From Gorsachius magnificus (taxonomy: Eukaryota; Chordata; Aves; Pelecaniformes; Ardeidae): DNA of 64,000 nucleotides. The notes beneath the pieces are model-generated. The model ran no database searches. It was not told where the DNA came from and worked only from the letters and a program-made list of their open reading frames with translations. Every line of letters begins with the position of its first letter. Position 1 is the first letter of the stretch. The stretch spans positions 44,033,099 through 44,097,098 of the forward strand of contig CM067084.1 in assembly GCA_034008185.1 (NCBI GenBank), in the 5' to 3' direction. The translations under genes were made by a program, and so were the position numbers. Shown here in pieces: positions 63,896 through 64,000 of the stretch.

Positions 63896-64000
63896 ACATC
63901 AGCTCCACAACAGCACCTACCAAAAGGCTTTATAACAGTTTCTAGACTACTGTGCCAGATGAACTCTTAAGTCCTTTGATACTCAGAGACTAAAGAACTA
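63896..64000. other. Non-coding end of window
   Basis: Short stretch beyond the CR1 relic. It may include further eroded CR1 sequence, but I cannot align it. Confidence 0.4.

Noticed and set aside
63152..63970. Plus-strand frames of 115-126 codons
   Set aside because: Antisense shadows of the decayed CR1 ORF2.
1..64000. CRISPR array, operon, prophage or other prokaryotic system
   Set aside because: The composition, CR1 and LTR content are those of a vertebrate nuclear genome. No regularly spaced repeats or dense coding were seen.

Overview
The window looks like non-coding nuclear DNA from a bird, probably a neoavian species. It is AT-rich, CpG-poor and full of short A/T tracts. Its only long open frames belong to CR1 non-LTR retrotransposons, the dominant interspersed repeat of birds. 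One complete solo LTR also belongs to an ERV family that I recall as abundant in Neoaves. No host exon, tRNA, rRNA or other cellular gene could be supported on either strand. The sequence reads as a gene desert or the inside of a very long intron.

Layout. 1-11.7 kb: unremarkable AT-rich DNA with A-tracts and one small tandem duplication, ending in an old CR1 3' fragment (11716-11822). 14.2-14.4 kb: a poly-T tract that on the minus strand reads as AATAAA followed by an A-tail, a candidate retrocopy. 21.7-22.5 kb: three degenerate tRNA-head SINE remnants, all on the minus strand. 24.4-25.8 kb: a young CR1 fragment followed by an inverted 462-bp duplicate of its own interior. 27.05-27.2 kb: a MIR/CORE-SINE-like relic. 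30.6-31.2 kb: the solo ERV LTR. 33.4-36.1 kb: a 2.7-kb minus-strand CR1 carrying much of the endonuclease and the whole reverse transcriptase, broken by stops and frameshifts. 37.5-38.9 kb: an unrecognised ~210-bp direct repeat, copies about 1.17 kb apart. 44.8 kb: a second MIR-like relic. 46.8, 50.4, 53.8 and 58.0 kb: four more CR1 fragments. 61.7-63.9 kb: a long, heavily decayed minus-strand CR1.

The CR1 copies form age layers. The copies at 24.4, 50.4 and 53.8 kb are nearly identical young elements. The 33.4-kb copy is intermediate. The 61.7-kb copy is more decayed. The 11.7 and 58.0-kb fragments are old or belong to other subfamilies. None is complete: all lack ORF1 and the 5' end, as expected from incomplete reverse transcription.

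No new gene system was found. The most distinctive structures are the CR1 inverted duplication, the poly-A-tailed retrocopy candidate and the unclassified direct repeat.
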